Shown here one piece after another: positions 59,173 to 64,000 of a stretch of 64,000 bases of DNA (its first letter is position 1; each line of letters starts with the position of its first letter). Under the pieces are notes generated by a model that did not search any database, was not told where the DNA came from, and worked only from the letters and a program-made list of their open reading frames with translations. Position numbers and translations under genes: made by a program. This DNA comes from Prototheca cutis. Taxonomy: Eukaryota > Chlorophyta > Trebouxiophyceae > Chlorellales > Chlorellaceae. The DNA lies in NCBI GenBank assembly GCA_002897115.2, contig BCIH01000016.1, positions 236,444 to 300,443 on the forward strand. Direction: 5' to 3'.

Positions 59173-59941
59173 ATGTCCAAGTGGCAGCACAACGCAGACC
59201 GCACCCCTCGTGGGCAGCAGTCCAAGGGACTGCAGGCCTTGGAGAGGTTTGCCCGCGCCAAACAGAGCACGTACGACCCCAAGAAGAGAAGGGAGAAGGA
59301 GCGGGCGCTCAATGCAAAGACCGTGAACAAGTACCGCAAGCTCCAGAAGCGTCTCCAAGCGCAGCAGGTGAGGTGCATGTTTGGGTGGTGGCCGGCAGAG
59401 TGCTCGCATGCACTGGGAGCCGTGGTGATGGTCTGCAGCCCCAGAAAAAAGGTGTCCATGTTACATATTGCATCTCAATTGCGACGTGACCCTGCAGGGG
59501 GACCATGATGATGGCCCAACCCTCGCAACCAGCGGTGTGCCGTCCGGCCTTGCTTTCGAGGACGCAGCTCCCGCTGCTGAACCAGCAACTTTGCCCCGGC
59601 AGCCCGGCGTGGAGCCTGGACATGATGGTGGGCATGGAGTCGGCAATCGCGGTGCGCCTAGAACTATTGCTGTCCGACCCAAGGACAGGGTGACTAAGCC
59701 AGTCCAGGGACAGCGCCTCTCAAACATGCAACGGCTGGCGCTCAAAGTGAGTGTTGAGCGGGAGGCCTCACAGAAGGAGGCAGAGTCTGCACGTGCGGAG
59801 GCTGCTGCACGGGCAAAGGACCTGGCGACCAAACAGAAAGCCCGGAAGAAGGAGAGCCGTGTCTACCGCAAGACAAACGCCAAGGGCCAGCCCGTGATGA
59901 AGGACAGGATCCAGCGGCTGCTGCAGAAGATTGAGGCCTGA
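59173..59941 (+). CDS. Fyv7/CCDC59-like ribosome-biogenesis protein
   Basis: Two exons (59173-59367 and 59498-59941) join in phase 0 to give 212 residues. The first is strongly basic and helical (RFARAKQSTYDPKKRREKER, TVNKYRKLQKRLQAQQ). The second has a disordered Gly/Pro-rich part, an Ala/Glu/Arg-rich coiled coil (REASQKEAESARAEAAARAK) and the ending RVYRKTNAKGQPVMKDRIQR LLQKIEA. The GQPVMKxRIxxLLxKI end is the signature of yeast Fyv7 and animal CCDC59/TAP26, which act in 18S rRNA maturation. Nucleolar location is expected from this family and from the basic composition. Confidence 0.68.
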
Positions 59942-60235
59942 GTGATTGATATTCCTATTTGATATATATACACACAGAAATTGATGTGTGCTAAGAGCCG
60001 GTTTAGGTTGCCCCCAGGAAGACCTCCAGGCGTCCCGTCGCGACGGATCGATGGACGATTCACGAGCGAGAGCTCGATTGCAAGAAGCATGTGCGACCTT
60101 CGATCGACACAATCCGATAGCTTCCTCTGATCCGATTTCCAGGCTTGCCCCTTGCCGTGCCAGGCGTGATTGTAGCCTGCGAGTGCTGAGGAGGCCTTAG
60201 GACCCTCCCGTACAAGCCAGGGACCCCGTGCAACC
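59942..60235. other. intergenic, no gene seen
   Basis: About 290 bp between the Fyv7-like stop and the Fanzor locus. A run of alternating TA near 59960 is the only notable feature. Confidence 0.4.
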
Positions 60236-60718
60236 TTGGCATATAAGTTCTCTCAGGTATCGTCCCCGATCTGGTATGATCGTTTCGAGGAGCAAGCTGG
60301 GAGTGTCAGCGGTCGTCTGACGCCCCAGGTGTTCAGAACAGCTGGTGGGAATGGCTACTCCAAATTACCGGCAGAAAATGATGAAACCTTGTCGAGATTC
60401 CTTGACTCCCACCTGCACAGCAAGGGCATGTTTTTCAAACAAGATGCCTGTTGGACCGCATTCCCTGGGCGCATCGTTCAGAGGATGGGTTGGGTTCCTT
60501 CTTGGCAGCAGGGCAGGTCGTGCAGGGAGCAGACGCCCACGGTGGTGTGCCACGGGCTGCTGCGCTGCACCAACGAGGAGTGCCAACCCCCGAAAGGCGA
60601 GCATCGTCTCTGGAACCGAGACTTGATGGCGTGTCTGAACATGAGGCACATCGTGCAGACTCTGCGGAAGACCGGCCAGCGGCCTCTGCGCTTCCAGCGC
60701 CCAGCACCGCAGTGCTGA
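60236..60718 (+). pseudogene. Fanzor-like C-terminal fragment, copy 2 (open frame)
   Basis: An uninterrupted 160-codon frame. The part shared with locus 1 begins near ENDETLSRFLDSHLHSKGMF and runs through CWTAFPGRIVQRMGWVPSW, CREQTPTVVCHGLLRCTNEE and GEHRLWNRDLMACLNMRHIV, then a basic RKTGQRPLRFQRP end. CX4C pairs followed by WNRDLMAxLNMxxI resemble the zinc ribbon and RuvC-III motif of Fanzor/TnpB nucleases. The RuvC-I and RuvC-II parts are missing, so this is a 3' relic or the last exon of a broken gene. The first 40 codons (from MAYKFSQV) have no counterpart at locus 1 and may be chance. Confidence 0.55.
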
Positions 60719-60850
60719 TGAACATCCATCCATCCTGGGGGGTTATGGCCTTCCCAACTGGGGGTGGTCCGTCATTGAGGCGGTTCACTTCCTATTGCCC
60801 TGCAGAGTGTGAAAATTTGCGGCCATCAGTGATGCCCAGCAACCCCCGGG
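60357..60850 (+). repeat. dispersed repeat, copy 2 of 2
   Basis: Partner of 25866-26410, same orientation. Similarity runs from before the shared coding part to about 130 bp past the stop codon at 60718 (shared CTTCCCAACTGGGGGTGG and GCAGAGTGTGAA), then stops. Confidence 0.85.
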
Positions 60851-60909
60851 GTGATGTGACGCTGTTGCTGGCTGAGCTGGTTGCATTATTTTCGCCCTGC
60901 ACGGATCAC

Positions 60910-61714
60910 TGCCTACGAAGCAGTTTCGCCACGAGGCACACTTTGACAGGCACCGCTACATGCACATGACGCTCCAGAAGGACCACGGCCTTAAGGACTT
61001 TGTGCTAGGCATGCCGTCTCTCAAGACTGGCCGCGAACAAGGCGTGCTCGACTACATCGACTACCTGTTCCGCCCTTACAACATCGCCTACACGTGTTTC
61101 GAAGCCCTGCTCAACGTCACCTGCAGCCACAAGTGGAAGAAGGCCTCATTCAACGTGCACATGATGAGACACAAGGCCATGGATGCGGTTATCAGGCACA
61201 TCATCGACCACATTGTCAGCGCGACCGGGTCGACCCCAAGAACCATGTGACCGTCATGGGCAGAGCCAACTTCAGGCACAACTCGCCCGGCCATGCACCG
61301 AGCCTCGGCTGGCGCGACTGGGCGAAGTGCATGCGGGACGTCAACAGAACACAAGTATGCGCACACACCGGGTGGGGTTTCTTCAGAAGGGTGACGCACT
61401 CTCGGGGCTGTGTGCAGGGGCATGCACGCACGCACACATTTACGTAGGCATGCACAACAGCGGCATCCACGAGCCATAGAAGCCATCGGTCAACAACTCC
61501 CCACCGGGCGCACCACATTTGCTCAAACTGCCTGGCACCATCTGGCTTGGGCAACGTCGGGAACAACTATGCTATCCGGCAACGCCATGACTGTGGCGAG
61601 GTGTGGAACCGCGACGTCAACCCGGCCCGCAACATGGGCTACGTGGCGCTGCAGCCGATGGAGACCGGCCCAAGTGCCCGAGCCCTTCACCGCGCAGCTC
61701 CCCACCCTTCTTGA
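60910..61714 (+). pseudogene. Fanzor-like nuclease, 3' part, frame-disrupted
   Basis: Reads KQFRHEAHFDRHRYMHMTLQ, then LKTGREQGVLDYIDYLFRPY and WKKASFNVHMMRHKAMDAVI. Near 61228 the frame must change by one to continue as VDPKNHVTVMGRANFRHNSP and GHAPSLGWRDWAKCMRDVN, a RuvC-II-like region. A possible intron follows (GTATGC donor at 61354). The last part has HHICSNCLAPSGLG and then RQRHDCGEVWNRDVNPARNM, ending at a stop at 61714. CX2C, WNRDVNxARN and the Asp in RD are the TnpB/Fanzor zinc-ribbon and RuvC-III signature. One zinc Cys appears replaced by Arg (QRHDC where QCHDC would be expected). Probably inactive unless the frameshift is a sequencing error. Confidence 0.68.
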
Positions 61715-62050
61715 ATGTCCGAATTTCGGCACCCCATATGATTCCCAAACAGGCTCTTGCCACTAGAATTCGGTACCACTGAACAGGTGCCGGGAGTCCC
61801 CTGATTTGCAATGGAAACTTTGTTTCTTGAGCGAATCTGAAACTGCGTGGGAGGCTTACGAACCCGTCATCGGATTCCCGAGCTTTACGACGTACCTTTT
61901 TCCAAGAAAGGGCGCGCCGTCATCTCCACGAGACGAATTGGGCTTTGCATTCCCAGCGACACATGGCTCAATCTGTGGTGTGAGGTGGTACTTTTATTCT
62001 GCAAGGACAGTAGACGAGCGGGAGCGTTGTTGCGCTTGTGGTCCTGGGGC
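61715..62050. other. intergenic, no gene seen
   Basis: About 340 bp between the Fanzor relic and the next gene; expected to hold that gene's promoter. Confidence 0.4.
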
Positions 62051-63650
62051 ATGGCCTGCGCCTCTCGGGCCCGGCTGGCCTCCTTGGCTCAATCGCTGTC
62101 CCCTGCACTGCGCAGCAGTGCCGCTGCCACCGCACCCGATGCACTGTATATCAACAATGCGGGAACTGCGTCTCTGACCTCCCAGCTGGCCGATGGGACT
62201 TGCAGTAGCCTTGGGTTGGTGAGTCATGCCCTGGGCCTTGGGCAATTGGTGGTCGTGAGTGTGCGCGCATGAGAGCCTGGCATGGCACGAGCATTCCTCG
62301 AATCAAACATGTCCATACACCCCCGCTGCGATCAGGGATCGCTGACGTTCCGCCGCTGGTCGTCCGCCTCGGCGGGCCCAGCAACCCAGGCAGCAGGGCC
62401 CAAGCCCAGCAACCCCAAGTCTAGCAGCAGGAAGCCTGCTGCCCAGGGGGGCAAGCCCGCCCGCGCCGGCGCCCAGCCACGGCGCGCCACAGCACAGGGC
62501 AAACAGGAGCAGCAGCAGCAGCAAAAGGGCCGGAGCGGCGGCTCACGGTGGCAGGCCCGGGGCCCTCCCGCGGGCCGCGGCAGCCCCCCCCGGGACCAAC
62601 GGGATACGCGCCAGGAGCTTCGGAGCCACCTCCTGCGCGACAAGCTCACCGTGTCCATGCCCGATCCCGTCAACCCGGACAAGATGCTGCGCACAGACGT
62701 GCTGGCGGCCGACATCCCTGGCTACGAGGAGCAGTTTATGAACACTGACATGATACGGCTGATGGGGCACAGTATCTCGGAGGAGGATGTGTCCCGCTTC
62801 ATCACAGGGCGGATGTCGCTCGCAGAGCAGGCGAAATTTGAAGCACGCCTGCGCTTTGCCCTCATCCGCCCGGCCGACGGCGCCGACCGCCTCAGGCGCC
62901 GCGAAGCCAAGGTGCGCTGTGCTGTTCTGTGCTGCCGTCTGGGATGTTGATCAGAAACCTTGAGTAGATGTGATCGGCAGCGGTTGATGGGTAGTATTCT
63001 GTGTGTTTGGGAAGTTTCTGTGCTGGCAGGCAATTCATTCGCCTCTGACTCAATGTTCAAGCCTTACGAGGCAAGATCCATCCTCCGTAACACAATAGCA
63101 AAACGAACACGGCAATTGTTGCAGATGAGCATGAACCCCGACTACCGGCTGGATTTGGCCCTGGCACCCCCGAAGCGGTCGGAGGAACTCAACGCGCCGC
63201 TGCCCAGTGCCATGGACGTCCTGCAGCAGCAACGCGAGTTTTTCAAAGAGGAGCTTGGCGTGGTAAGTTTGATTCGTTTTGGGGGATCTTTGGAGGTTCT
63301 TCTGTGAGCGTGTCAGAGAGTGCTGCTGTTTTTACTCTCTTTGGGAGCGCATCGGGGAGAAAAAAGAACACCCCCTCGACCGCATTCCATCGCAGAGCGA
63401 TGCCGAGTACGAGGCGATTTGCAAGGACGTGGCGCAGGAGTTTGAGACAAAGACGCTGCCTGCGCTGCGGGCGCCTGCGCTCGGGACGGGCATGGGCGAG
63501 GTGGCAGCTGCGGCCGAGGGCCGGCTGCCCTCGGACCACCAGCACGCGGCGACGGTCAGCGAGAAGCTGGCCATCCTGGAGAAGAATGCCTACTGGCCCA
63601 AGGCCACCAAGCTCAACATCGCCCAGCGCCTGCTCAAGGTCCTGGGCTGA
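62051..63650 (+). CDS. unidentified organelle-targeted protein
   Basis: Four exons in phase 0: 62051-62218, 62336-62911, 63125-63262 and 63348-63650, 394 residues. The N-terminus (MACASRARLASLAQSLSPAL and, after the first splice, LTFRRWSSASAGP) is rich in Ser, Ala and Arg, typical of a mitochondrial presequence. A Gln/Gly/Pro/Arg-rich linker follows, then a folded-looking part: LRDKLTVSMPDPVNPDKMLR, GYEEQFMNTDMIRLMGHSIS, MNPDYRLDLALAPPKRSEEL, YEAICKDVAQEFETKTLPAL and the ending LAILEKNAYWPKATKLNIAQ RLLKVLG. I do not recognise the family. TGTAA motifs occur 80-100 bp past the stop. Confidence 0.6.
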
Positions 63651-63731
63651 ACGGTCTCGTGAGCTTGCATGCTGCCTCGATGCGGCTTAGAAGAGCGCGC
63701 GGCTCTGGAAAGGTGTCCCCTCTTTCCCCTC

Positions 63732-63757
63732 TGTAACATCGAACAGTGTCAGTGTAA
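63732..63757 (+). terminator. two TGTAA poly(A) signal candidates
   Basis: TGTAA occurs at 63732-63736 and 63753-63757, downstream of the stop at 63650 and in the sense orientation. This is the chlorophyte poly(A) motif; support is moderate because two copies lie close together. Confidence 0.45.
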
Positions 63758-63853
63758 CAGGTCAAAGGGCCCAGGGCGGGTGCGAGGGCAGCAAGAGATT
63801 TTGCCATGGTTGTTAGAAACAAGGAATAATACACGACGCGAGGAGTCGCGTCT

Positions 63854-64000
<147 letters not shown>

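Larger units (their letters stand above)
60236..61714 (+). mobile_element. Fanzor (TnpB-like) element region, locus 2
   Basis: Two Fanzor-like pieces in tandem: a C-terminal fragment with an open frame (60236-60718) and a larger piece (about 60910-61714) bearing an internal domain, a RuvC-II-like segment and a zinc ribbon with the RuvC-III Asp. The first piece and its 3' flank are repeated at locus 1. Neither piece carries a complete set of catalytic motifs. No terminal repeats are evident by eye. Confidence 0.58.

Overview
This 64 kb window is nuclear DNA of a eukaryote, most likely a chlorophyte green alga of the trebouxiophyte (Chlorella-like) type; the organism is inferred. Genes are GC-rich and broken into short exons with GT-AG introns. 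They lie on both strands without operons. Products include plant-type proteins: NHX antiporter, DHAR, a B3-domain protein, a HAC-type p300/CBP acetyltransferase, COV1-like and DUF819 proteins, PDX1 and plant-type LCAT. TGTAA motifs, the chlorophyte poly(A) signal, follow some stops. Scattered Ns, a 103-base N gap and long G or C homopolymers show a draft assembly. Models were built by reading frames and splice sites by eye; exact ends are given where phases could be checked.

Layout. 0-4.4 kb: N-carbamoylputrescine amidase (-) and agmatine deiminase (+), head to head, two consecutive steps to putrescine. 4.7-13.4 kb: B12D/MLRQ-like protein, NHX Na+/H+ antiporter (-), twin-CX9C protein, small membrane protein, DUF819 permease-like protein. 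13.9-19.8 kb: tryptophan-heptad protein (-), dehydroascorbate reductase (-), mitochondrial-carrier-family protein (+). 21.4-24.8 kb: B3-domain protein. 25.5 kb: tRNA-Arg(ACG). 25.9-28.2 kb: decayed Fanzor (TnpB-like) relics. 28.5-31.8 kb: O-methyltransferase and a membrane-anchored methyltransferase-like protein. 32.9-40 kb: HAC acetyltransferase (-). 40.8-43.2 kb: MaoC-type dehydratase (-), two-helix membrane protein (-), CCDC115/Vma22-like V-ATPase assembly factor (+). 44-47.3 kb: pseudokinase with an Arg/Gly-rich tail. 48-55.9 kb: TOG/HEAT protein (-), LCAT-like lipase (-), COV1-like protein (+), PDX1 (+). 56.5-60 kb: four-CBS protein (-), Fyv7/CCDC59-like protein (+). 60.2-61.7 kb: second Fanzor locus. 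62-64 kb: unidentified organelle-targeted protein (+) and the end of a DEAH-box helicase (-).

Most genes are housekeeping. The only obvious functional pairing is the putrescine pair. The accessory content is the two Fanzor-like loci, which share a duplicated block of about 500 bp running past the stop codon. Eukaryotic Fanzors are RNA-guided nucleases related to TnpB, so that conserved 3' block is a candidate guide-RNA/right-end region, although all copies here look decayed.
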